Part shown: positions 55,220 to 64,000 of the stretch, piece by piece
Position numbering within the stretch: the first letter of the stretch is position 1
Layout: each line of letters begins with the position of its first letter
DNA from: Hibiscus mutabilis
Lineage: Eukaryota; Streptophyta; Magnoliopsida; Malvales; Malvaceae
Assembly (NCBI GenBank): GCA_019671005.1
Contig: CM033745.1
Span: 41,709,834 to 41,773,833 of the forward strand
Direction of reading: 5' to 3'
DNA length: 64,000 nt
Made by a program: the position numbers and the translations under genes
Notes under the pieces: model-generated
The model's input: the letters and a program-made list of their open reading frames with translations, nothing else
The model's database searches: none
What the model was told of the DNA's origin: nothing

Positions 55220-57196
55220 TCATGCATCTCCTAAGTTGACCACTTCCTTGTTACGTTCCACATGGGCACCATTGTAGTGCTTCAATCTTTGTCCATTAAC
55301 TTTGAATTCATGGTTGTCAGAGATGGACTTGATTATCACGGCACCATGGGAGAATGGTTTGATGACTTCGAATAGTCCCGACCATCTTGATTTCAGCTTT
55401 CCCGGGAAAAGTTTTAGTCGAGAATTGAATAGGAGAACTAGTTGCCTTGGCGTGAATTGTCGTGGCAATAGTTTCTTATCATGCCATCGCTTTGTTTTCT
55501 CCTTGTAGATTCGTGCATTGTTATAGGCGAGTGCACGGAATTCTTCTATCTCATTGAGATCCATCAAACGCTTTTGTCCGGCACTTTCCAAATCCATATT
55601 TACAGTCTTGATTGCCCAGTACGCCTTGTGCTCGATTTCCACCGGTAGATGACATGTTTTACCATAGACAAGTCGGAATGGGGACATAACTAAGGGTGTT
55701 TTGAATGCAGTGTGATATGCCCAAAGTGCGTCATCTAGTCTTAATGACCAATCCTTCCTTGAGGGATTTACGACTTTCTCAAGTATACCCTTCAATTCCC
55801 GGTTGGAAATTTCTGCTTGCCCGTTGGTTTGTGGGTGATATGCCGTGGCGATCTTGTGTGATATGCCGAAGCGTTGCAACATCTTGGCAATTAGTCTGTT
55901 GTCAAAATGCTTGCCTTCGTCGCTGATAATTGCTCTCGGCATCCCAAACCGTGTAAATATGTTTTTCTACAAGAATCGTTGCACGGTCTTGGAATCGTTA
56001 TTGGGAACTGCAGCTGCCTCCACCCATTTAGACACATAGTCGACGGCAAGTAAGATGTAGAGGTTGCTGAATGAAGATGGGAAAGGTCCCATAAAATTGA
56101 TCCCCCACACATCGAACAATTCTACCTCAATGATGTTCTGGAGTGGCATCTCATGTCGTCTAGAGATATTGCCCATCCTCTGGCAACGATCATATTGCTT
56201 GTAAAAGTCTTGGGCATCTTTGTACAATGTTGGCCAATACAAACCAGATTGCAACACTTTGGCCGCGGTACGAGTTCCTCCAAAATGTCCTCCATAGGGT
56301 GAAGAATAGCATTGCCGGAGTATATTCTGTTGCTCTTCTTCAGGGACACATCGGGGTATAACCTGATCTACACATTGTTTAAACAAAAGAGGCTCGTCCC
56401 AAAAGTAATGCTTAGCATCATGGCGGAACCGCTTTTTCCCTTGGTGAGTAATGCCATAAGGAAAAATACTACAAACAAGGAAATTAACTAAATTCGCGTA
56501 CCAGGGTATTGCCGAGGCATGTGCTGCCGAGGCGACTGCTCCCAAAATTGCCGAGGCGTGCACATTTAAGACTGTTGCGGCGTCGAGAGTTGTCGAGGCG
56601 TGTGCGTCCATAGTTGCCGAGGCGTCAAGGGTTACCGAGGCATATGCGTCTATGGTTGTCGAGGCAACAAAAATTTGTTCATCCGGGAATGCATCGCATA
56701 TCTCTAGATCCGCGTCCTCCTCCCTATTTCCTTCTTGTGTAGCATCAATATTTTGATCAGGTTCTTTTCCTGGTCGATTGACTAGCCAATTGGCCTTTTC
56801 TTGTTGTTCCTCATAGACCGATTTTTTATACTCCTCAGGTTCCTTTTGATCGGCAATGTAGTTGCCGAGGCAACTAAATTCCTCATCGAAGTTAAACTCT
56901 GCCGTGGCATGAAGTAGTTGGCATTCTTCTGGATCATCGGCATGCCTTAGTGTTTGGAACACATTTAGTTTGACCTGCTGGTCATTCACGCTCATTGTGA
57001 GTTCTCCTTTTTCAACATCAATCAAGGTTCTCCCTGTTGCTAGGAATGGTCTCCCGAGAATGATGGGTGCATGCTCATCTGCTTCACAATCCAAGACAAT
57101 AAAGTCAGCGGGAAAAATAAATTTATCAACTTTTACCAGTATGTCCTCGATTTTTCCCTCTGGGTGCACATAGGATCTGTCGGCTAGCTGTAGCAT
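55220..57196 (-). pseudogene. E2 protease-integrase fusion frame, RT and RNase H deleted
   Basis: One frame of about 659 codons with a single TAG (near 55967). From the N-terminus: the second half of protease (FIFPADFIVLDCEADEH, PIILGRPFLATGRTLIDVEKG), linker (SCLGNYIAD), a join at DATQEG-NREEDADL, the Ala/Thr-rich linker, and integrase. RT and RNase H are missing at the join. Integrase has lost one zinc-finger Cys (KQYDRCQ, CDCCQ in unit B) and its first catalytic Asp (WGINFMGPF; Asn codon at 56096-56098). SDEGKHFDN and NGQAEISNRE carry the other two acidic positions. After the TAG, integrase continues open to the normal end (HYNGAHVERNKEVVNLGDA). The catalytic changes make it inactive as integrase. 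Confidence 0.85.
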
Positions 57197-57435
57197 AACT
57201 GTTGTAGGTCTTGCCTTCCCGATTCCTAGTTTCTGGAAACCGATTTAGGCATCAAGTTTATGCTAGCCCCAAGGTCGCATAGTGCTTTCCCGACATAGTG
57301 ATTTCCAATAGAACAGGGTATTGTGAAACTTCCGGGATCCTTCAACTTGGGTGGCATACGATTGTGCAACATTGCCATGCATCCCTCTGTTGCGGCAACT
57401 GTTTCAAACTCTCCTAGCCTTGTTCTCTTGGACAC
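57197..57435 (-). pseudogene. E2 protease N-terminal part
   Basis: Athila protease active site CDLGASINLMP at about 57250-57285, the DLGA form that replaces DSG/DTG in this clade. Frame shift follows at 57235 where a run is one A and one T shorter than in E0 (62500-62512). Upstream reads RLGEFETVAATEGCMAMLHN. Confidence 0.8.
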
Positions 57436-59208
57436 AATGTCTTTAAGAAACTTAGCATAGTTTGCATTTGTTCAATTGCTTCCACCAGTGGCAAGTTGAT
57501 GTGGACTTGCTTTAGGATATCAAGAAACTTCTTGAATTGGTATTCTTGCTTTTGTCGCTTCAACCTTTGTGGGAATGGTGGTGGAAGTCGGATATCTTTG
57601 ATCCTTTCATTGGTTTGAAACCTGATTGACGGCATTACCGAGACATCTGGAGTTGCCGAGGCGTTATCAACTGGGGTTGCCGAGGCGTGCTTATCGCAAG
57701 TTGCCGAGGCATCGTCGGTTGCCGAGACATGCTTATTGCCGGTTGCCGCGGCAATTCCTGGTTCAGCATCTGAGGCTTTGCCGCTAGGTTCATCTTGATC
57801 TTTTTGTGGAGTTTTGTTTGATGAGTGGGTTTGAGCCTCTCTAAGTTGTTGGCCACATCTAGTGGTGATTGCCTTACATTGCTCATGGCCAGTTCCTCTT
57901 GCGACTTCAGTATCGCTAGGAAAACTTCCTTGCGGTCTAGTATTCAGATTTTGAGCAAACTGTCCGACTTGATTTTCCAATGATTTGATTGCCGCCTCTT
58001 GGTTTTGCAATCTCATCTCGGTCATGTTAATAAAAGCATCAGTTCTTTTTATGAAATTACTATTCTCGGCCATATAAGATTCAGTTTTCATCATAAAAGC
58101 ATTTAGAGAATTTTCCAAAGAACTAGATGTTGTCGGTTGTTACTGTGGCATCTGTTGCCGTGGCATATTCTGCTGGAATCCCGATGCTTGTACATTCGAT
58201 TGTTCTGGTTTAGAGCATTGTTGGGATTACTCCATGAAAAAATTTGGGTGCTTTTTCCAAGTTGGATTGTATGTATTGGACATCACGTTGTTGCTCGATT
58301 GTAATTTCCCACATAGAAGCCGGATTCGGATTTCGCATACATTGAGAAGAATTATGGTTATCACCACATAACTCACAAAAAGAATCCATTACCTTGACTT
58401 CATGTGTGTTGTTTGGTTTTTGCATGTTCTGGACCATCTTGGTTAAAGTGGCCAATTGTGCCGAAATTGAATCTGATGATCCTAGTTCATGTATTGTGGC
58501 TTGGCGTCTAACTCCTCCTCTTCTAGTAGATGGGAATTGATAGTCATTCTTGGCCAGCCTGTTTAAAATTTGCATTGCTTCCTCCGGCGACTTATCTGGG
58601 AGTATGTCATTTGCCGAGGCATCTAGCATCATCCTTGTTGGTGTATTCACGGCATTGTAAAACATTGTTACTTGAGTCCACACCGGGAATCCATGTAGGG
58701 GGCATTTGTGTATAAGTTCTCTATATCGCTCCCAAGCCTCGTACATGGATTCATCATCTGCCTGCCGAAAAGAAGTAATGTCGTTACGAAGCTTATCAGT
58801 CAAATTTGTAGGATTAAATCTAGCAAGGAAATCACGACAAAGATCAGTCCAAGATGCTATTGATCCGGCAGGAATGCTATTCAACCATGCTTTCGCCCTA
58901 TCCCTCAGTGAATAAGGGAATAATCTTAATCGTAGGACATCGGGGGTGACTCCGTGTATCTTGAACGAGTTGCAAATCTCGAGGAAAGATTTCAGATGTT
59001 GTCGTGCATCTTCAGTTGCTGAGCCGCCAAATTGACCTATTGTGTTGATCATATTAAACATTACCGGTTTCAACTCAAAGTGGTCGGCTTCAATTTCAGG
59101 TGCGACAACTCCTGGGTTAAGTCCATCATGATCTTCTTCAAGATAGTCTCGAATAGTTCTGTTTCGTGCAAGAATCACTCCTCCTCCTGCTCGAACATCT
59201 TGATTCAT
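57414..59208 (-). pseudogene. E2 gag, nearly complete, frameshifted
   Basis: Start MNQDVRAGGGVILARNRTIRDYL at 59208, 237 bases after the 5' LTR. The capsid region is well kept (VAPEIEADHFELKPVMFNMI, GVTPDVLRLRLFPYSLRDRAKAWLNSIP, YEAWERYRELIHKCP, MMLDASANDILPDKSPEEA), matching Athila gag. The zinc-binding motif CELCGDNHNSSQC (CX2CX3HX4C) is near 58350. A frame change near 58300 and a stop near 58210 separate it from the C-terminal frame (58118-57414), which holds a coiled region (MRLQNQEAAIKSLENQVGQF) and ASAT repeats made from the GTTGCCGAGGCA motif, then QEYQFKKFLDILKQVHINLP leading to protease. Confidence 0.88.
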
Positions 59209-59420
59209 ATTTTAGTCTTTATTTGCCATTGCTTTTCTTATCCTTCGTCTAAGTCTTTGTAAGGTTCGTTCGATTTCTGAATCAAAGGGATATTCTGGTG
59301 AAGTCGGTCTCGCCCTGGTTATATACCAATGCAAAACCAAAGTTTGTTAGCCCTTTGAATTTTAAACAAGAAAAATAGAAAGAAAGTGCAAGAAAATAAA
59401 AACAAAGTCGCTATTGCCAA
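59209..59420 (-). other. E2 5' leader
   Basis: About 210 bases between primer site and gag ATG. No further feature seen. Confidence 0.7.
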
Positions 59421-59438
59421 TCCCCGGCAACGACGCCA
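59421..59438 (-). other. E2 primer-binding site (Athila type)
   Basis: On the element strand TGGCGTCGTTGCCGGGGA, one change from the TGGCGCCGTTGCCGGGGA site known for Athila elements, complementary to a tRNA-Asp 3' end (from memory). It lies 6 bases from L4. Confidence 0.85.
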
Positions 59439-59444
59439 AAAACT

Positions 59445-61008
59445 TGTTGCGCGTAATAAGTGCTACGCAAATGTGCAAGTATACACGTCGCAAGTTATAG
59501 TATAAAAGATATCGTCTCCACAGGGATTGGTGCCATTTCAAGGATCTAGTCTCTTGCACTGTAAAAAGTAAAAACACAAGTAAAGGATTATAGGAGTTTA
59601 ACTAATGACTAATCTAGAAAGCAATAAAGTAAAAGAATAGATGAATTCAAATGAGAGAGAGATAGGCCAGGTTACCGTGAGTTGAGGTGTGATAGCCGAT
59701 TGGATTGTTTTGGTAAAAGAGTGCACGGGCAACTCAGTTGACGTGGCAACTTGCACAACGGGGTTACCTTGGCAACTAATCGATGGTTGCCTGGGCAACT
59801 AGTTGGGCAACTACTTGGGCGTCTGGGCAGCAACCTTCAAGGTTCGGCAGAGCGTTCTTCAATGGTTTCTTCTTATCCCTAAGTCGAAACTCTAGCTACT
59901 TGTGCATGCCTTGATAATACATCCCAGCGTGAATCAAGGGTGAACAACAACCAATCCTGCGCTCCTCTTAGCCGTTGAAATCCTTAACTTATTCCTAAGC
60001 CGGATTAATCTTCACCATCAATAGATTGAATAAAGATCATATTCATTCGTTTCTTGAATCTAACTCTCCCGATATTAGATAAATAGATGAAATCACGAGA
60101 TCCTCTCCCAATTCACTCGCAAACAAGAATAAGAACCAAGAATGAATAAACCTTGAAATAGAAAAGTGCAAACTCTTATTACCTAAACAAAAACCAATAG
60201 TTTCTCACAACCACAAAACACAATAACCATAGCCAAGTAGATTTAGTTCATGGCTAGGTTCCAAAGAAACACAAGATAAACAATCCCTAGCATGAACCCA
60301 ATCGAACAAGAAAGAAAAGGATGAAGGAGGAGGCTTGTCGAAATCCTCCTTGCCCTTGATGCTTGTCAAAAATTCTCTCATCTTGCCCTCCTTGGACTTG
60401 TCGAAATTCCCCTATTGCTCTCTCCCCTAGATTGTCGAAATCTCCTTGTTATTTATAGGGCTAGGCCAAAGTCCTTCTTTGAGGAGGAGTTTAAGTTGGA
60501 ATTAAATTATCTTTAAAGAATATAATTCTTTATTATAATTGTATTCCTACTAGAACTTCTCCTATCTTCTTGGAATTTAATTCTTCTTTAATCTCTGCAT
60601 GGCAATCAAATTCCTTTGGGTTTGGGCTTTGCTCCACGTCATCTTGGGCTTGTCTAGTCATCAATTTCGACTACCATATCACCTTTACTCTTGTCGACAA
60701 TTGCCATGGCAACTGGCTCGGCGTCTCCTTCATGCATTGCCCTAGCAACTAGCTCGGTGTCTCCTTCATGCATTGCCCTGGCAACTAGCTCTAGCCTTGC
60801 TTTGGCAAGTGATCCTGCATATACACACAAAACACACCAAAGCAGCATCTTTTCCCACAAAAACTACCAAGTTATGTAATCAAGCTCAACGATGGAAGAA
60901 AACATGGATTAATGCATGAATGGCTAATTATGCAACTAATATGAGCCTAAGTCTAACAATAATATGAGTAAAAAGGGTAAGAAAAATAGTACTTTTGAAC
61001 ACTTATCA
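59445..61008 (-). repeat. L4: E2 5' LTR (1564 bp)
   Basis: TGTTGCGCG to ACACTTATCA. Closely similar to L3 and L2. Confidence 0.9.
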
Positions 61009-61013
61009 GTAAT
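61009..61013. other. Target-site duplication of E2, right copy
   Basis: GTAAT, identical to 52252-52256. Confidence 0.9.
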
Positions 61014-61960
61014 CTCTCGATCACGTCCACCTTGGCTTTGTCTACTTCAATTCCCTTGGATAAAATCTTGTGGCTGAGCACTATTTCTTCATCTACCATA
61101 AAATGGCACTTCTCCCAATTAAGGACTAAATCTGTTTCTTCACATCTTGCCAACACATTCTCTAAATTGTCGAGGCAACTATCGAAGTCATTACCAAAAA
61201 TGAAAAAATCATCCATGAAGATCTCAAGGAAGTCTTCGACCATGTCTGAAAAGAGTGTCCTCATGCATCTTTGGAAGGTTGCCGGGGCGTTTCACAATCC
61301 GAACGGTATCCTTCGAAAAGCATAAGTATCGTATGGGCATGTGAAGGTTGTCTTTTCTTGATCTTCTGGTGCTATGGCAATTTGATTGTAACCTGAATAA
61401 CCATTAAGAAAATAATAAAAGTGTTTACCTGCAAGACGGTCAAGCATTTGATTGATAAAGGGTAATGGAAAGTGATCTTTCCTAATGGCTTTATTTAGAT
61501 TTCGATAATCCATACAAACCCTCCAACCGGTCATAGTCCTAGATGGAATGAATTCATTATTTTCATTACTTACCACTGTTATACCTCCCTTTTTCGGTAC
61601 ACGTTGTACCGGACTTACCCATGTACTATCAGAGATAGGGTATATGATGCTGGCGTCAAGCCACTTGATGATTTTTTTTCATTACAACCCCTTTCATGGC
61701 ATGATTCAGTCTCCTCTGGGCTTCAATGAAAGGTTTGTGGTCATCTTCCAACAAAATCTTGTGCGTGCACACTACCGGGCTAATTCCCTTCAAGTCGGCA
61801 ATTGTCCACCCTATTGCCTTCTTGTGTAGCATCAACATTTTGATCAGCTTTTTTTCCTGCTCAGGCTGTAACTTATAGGAAATAATTACAGGCAATGTTT
61901 TATCAGTTCCCAAGTAAGCATATTTTAGTTGCTCTGGCAACTGTTTCAACTCAAGAATCT
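61009..61960 (-). pseudogene. E0 RT, N-terminal three quarters
   Basis: From upstream: LPEQLKYAYLGTDKTLPVIIS, HKKAIGWTIADLKGISP and the lead-in to RT (61949-61656), then WRVCMDYRNLNKAIRKDHFPLPFINQMLDRLAG (near 61480), TTFTCPYDTYAFRRIPFGL, a TGA where the next residue should be, NAPATFQRCM, and the active site FMDD in EIFMDDFFIFG (about 61200-61225). IEVDKAKVDVIERL runs up to the E2 junction and continues in unit B at 52251. A run of eight T near 61671-61680 shifts the frame. Inactive copy. Confidence 0.88.
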
Positions 61961-62879
61961 GTGGTTTTTCAATAGAAGGCTTTTCGAGCTTACCTTCCTT
62001 ACTTGAGTAATCCAGTGGTTCAAAGTATGTACCTGGTCGATTGACTAACCAATTTTCCTCTTCTTGTTATTCATCATCGATCGGTTCTTCGTACTCCTCA
62101 AGTTCCTCTTGATTGGCAATATAGTTGCCGAGGCAACTAAATTCCTCGTCAAAGTTAAACTCTGTCGTGGCATGAAGAAGTTGGCATTCTTCTGGATCAT
62201 CGGCATGCCTTAGGGTTTGGAACACATTTAGTTTAACTTGCTGGTTATTCACCCTCATTGTGAGTTCTCCTTTTTCAACATCGATCAAGGTTCTCCCTGT
62301 TGCTAGGAAGGGCCTCCCGAGAATGATAGGTGCATGTTCGTCTACTTCACAATCCAAAACAATAAAGTCAGCGGGAAAAATAAATTTATCAACTTTTACC
62401 AGTATGTCTTTGATTTTTCCCTCTGGATGTACATAGGATATGTCGGCTAGCTGCAGCATAACTGTTGTAAGTCTTGCCTTCCCGATTCCTAGTTTTTGGA
62501 AAACCGATTTAGGCATCAAGTTTATGCTTGCCCCAAGGTCGTATAATACTTTCCCGACATAGTGGTTTCCGATGGAACAAAGTATTATAAAACTTTCGGG
62601 ATCCTTCAACTTGGGTGGCATGCGATTGTGCAACATAGCCATGCATCCCTCTATTGCGGCAACTGTTTCAAACTCTCCTAGCCTTGTTCTCTTGGACACA
62701 ATGTCTTTCAGAAACTTGGCATAGTTTGGCATTTGTTCAATCACCTCAACCAATGGCAAGTTGATGTGGACTTGCTTTAGGATATCAAGAAACTTCTTGA
62801 ATTGATATTCTTACTTTTGTCGCTTCAACCTCTGTGGGAATAGTGGTGGAAGTCAGATATCTTCGATCATTTCATTGGT
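61961..62879 (-). pseudogene. E0 protease and flanks
   Basis: The 230-codon frame 62759-62067 starts inside the gag-protease linker (PLVEVIEQMPNYAKFLKDIV) and contains the active site YDLGASINLMPKSVFQKLG, then FIFPADFIVLDCEVDEHAP, ILGRPFLATGRTLIDVEKGELT and SCLGNYIANQ. Unlike E2 it is uninterrupted across the active site. Stops at 62064-62066 and in the gag linker (near 62813, 62853 and 62880) prevent a continuous polyprotein. GTTGCCGAGGCAAC lies at 62124-62137 and is read here as CLGN. Confidence 0.85.
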
Positions 62880-64000
62880 CTAAAACCTGATTGAAGGCAT
62901 TGCCGAGGCAACTAGAGTTGCCGAGGTATTGTCAACTGGGGTTGTCGTGGCGTGCCTATCGTTGATTGCTGAGGCATCCTTATCGCCGGTTGCCGAGGCA
63001 TGCTTATCGCTGGTTGCTGCGACAATTCCTGGTTCAGCATTTGAGGCTTTGCCGCTGAGTTCGTCTAGTTCTTTTTGTGGAGTTTTGTTTGATGAGCGAG
63101 CTTTAGCCTCTTTAAGTTGTTGGCCACTTCCAGTGGTGATCGCCTTACATTGCTCATGGCCAGTTCTTCTTGCTACTTTAGTATCGCTAGGTAAACCTAC
63201 TTGCGGTCCAGTATTCAGGTTTTGAGCAAATTGTCCGACTTGATTTTCCAATGATTTGATTGCTGCCTCTTGGTTTTGCAATCTCATCTCGGTCCTGTTA
63301 ATAAAAGCATTAGTTCTTTTTATGAAGTTACTATTCTCAGCCATATAAGATTCAGTTTTCAACATAAAAGCATTGAGAGAATTTTCCAAAGAACTAGATG
63401 TTGTCGGTTGTTGCAGCGACAACTGTTGTCGTAGCATATTCTGATGGAATCCTGATGCTTGTGCATTCTGATTGTTCTGGTTTAGAGCATTGTTGGGATT
63501 ACTCCATGAAAAATTTGGGTGCTTCTTCCAAGCTGGATTGTATGTATTGGACATCACATTGTTGTTCCGATTGTAATTCCCTACATAAAAGTTGGATTCC
63601 GGATTCTGCATACACTCAGAAGAATCATGGTTACCACCACATAACTCACAAAAGGAATCCATTACCTTGACCTCATGTGTGTTGTTTGGTTTTTGCATGT
63701 TTTGGACCATCTTGGTTAGCGTGGCCAATTGTGCTGAAATTGAATCTGATGATCCCAGTTCATGTATTATGGCTTGGTGTCTAACTCCTCCTCTTCTAGC
63801 AGATGGGAATTGATAATCATTCTTGGCAAGCCTGTTTAGAATTTGCATTGCTTCCTCCGGTGACTTATCTAGGAGTATACCGTTTGCCGAGGCATCTAGC
63901 ATCATCTTTGTTGGTGTATTCACAGCGTTGTAAAACATTGTTACCTGTGTCCACACTGGGAATCCGTGTAGGGGGCATTTGTGTAGAAGTTCTCTATATC
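62880..64000 (-). pseudogene. E0 gag, C-terminal part, runs off the window
   Basis: The frame is open from the window end to 62880 and begins within the capsid (ELLHKCPLHGFPVWTQVTMFYNAV, MMLDASANGILLDKSPEEAMQIL). The zinc-binding motif CELCGGNHDSSEC is near 63620-63660, then an Asn/Gln-rich segment, a coiled region (MRLQNQEAAIKSLENQVGQF) and ASAT-type repeats (DKHASATGDKDASAIND) built on the GTTGCCGAGGCA motif. It is intact over the 373 visible codons, unlike E2's gag. It ends at TAG after PSIRF, where E2 reads through as QTNERI. Confidence 0.88.

Larger units (their letters stand above)
52257..61008 (-). mobile_element. Element E2: internally deleted Athila element (8752 bp)
   Basis: Complete insertion with two LTRs (L3, L4), Athila-type primer site, gag, protease, integrase, shortened ORF3, polypurine tracts and perfect GTAAT duplications. 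RT and RNase H are missing and most of ORF3 is deleted. Since LTRs and target duplications are intact, the deletions may predate insertion, in which case the copy was mobilised by enzymes of another element. Confidence 0.9.
40337..64000 (-). mobile_element. Element E0: Athila-type Ty3/gypsy element, right end outside window
   Basis: It begins with an LTR reading TGTTGCGCG at 40337 in the middle of D's LTR. On the - strand the order is gag (from beyond 64000), protease, RT, [E2 inserted], RNase H, integrase, AT-rich spacer, ORF3, polypurine tracts, LTR. Gag, the DLGASINLMP protease motif, FMDD in RT, and the ORF3 after integrase are Athila features. A tandem duplication of 5.26 kb and the 8.75-kb E2 make it longer. 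Left target candidate GGCTC (40332-40336). Broken by stops, a poly-T frameshift near 61675 and the insert. Confidence 0.88.

Noticed and set aside
1..64000. Host genes, tRNA or rRNA genes
   Set aside because: Apart from tRNA-complementary primer sites nothing matched a tRNA or rRNA, and all recognisable protein domains belong to retrotransposons.

Overview
This window looks like a transposable-element-only stretch of a flowering-plant nuclear genome. I found no host gene, tRNA, rRNA or CRISPR array. Everything I could identify is Ty3/gypsy LTR retrotransposon, and essentially every base belongs to one of seven elements nested in one another. The primer sites fit plant tRNAs: initiator-Met for the chromoviruses, a tRNA-Arg-like site for the Tat/Ogre element, and the TGGCG..GTTGCCGGGG type for Athila. 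Nearly all reading frames are broken by stops and frameshifts. Family names are assigned from remembered protein motifs, not from a search.

Layout. (1) 1-7854, + strand: element A, a Tekay/Del-type chromovirus with 5' LTR end, primer site, gag, protease, RT/RNase H, integrase, chromodomain and a 2.7-kb 3' LTR. (2) 7855-8868, + strand: remnant F, with an LTR end, primer site and the first 130 codons of a different gag, cut off by D. (3) 8869-40336, - strand: element D, a Tat/Ogre-type element inserted into F's gag. It has an extra ORF1 upstream of gag, an archaeal-type RNase H, a likely intron between protease and RT, and a 34-bp minisatellite in its 3' untranslated region. (4) 9681-25216, - strand: element B, a second Tekay/Del chromovirus with about 3.8-kb LTRs, inserted in D's left LTR. 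(5) 13824-16887: element C, a solo LTR of Tat/Ogre type inside B's pol gene, with a perfect 5-bp target duplication. (6) 40337 to beyond 64000, - strand: element E0, an Athila-type element inserted in D's right LTR. (7) 52257-61008, - strand: element E2, a shorter Athila copy inserted in E0's RT gene, with a perfect GTAAT target duplication. It lost RT and RNase H, which leaves protease fused in frame to integrase.

The Athila region also holds a tandem duplication of about 5.26 kb (43882-49147 and 49148-54400). It copied part of E0's ORF3, its integrase-RNase H region, the E2 insertion junction and E2's left LTR, so four LTRs are seen where two elements would show three within this window. 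Insertion order from the nesting: F, then D, then B and E0, then C (in B) and E2 (in E0), then the 5.26-kb duplication. A sits in or beside F's LTR.

The most unusual signals are these: a palindromic 14-mer, GTTGCCNNGGCAAC, spread through LTRs and through gag, pol and ORF3 of the Athila elements in three different reading frames; arrays of four CTAGAG..CTCTAG hairpins downstream of ORF3; a second polypurine-tract-like site in the same elements; a 43-bp piece of A's own LTR that replaces coding sequence near the end of A's integrase; and the RT-less protease-integrase fusion in E2.
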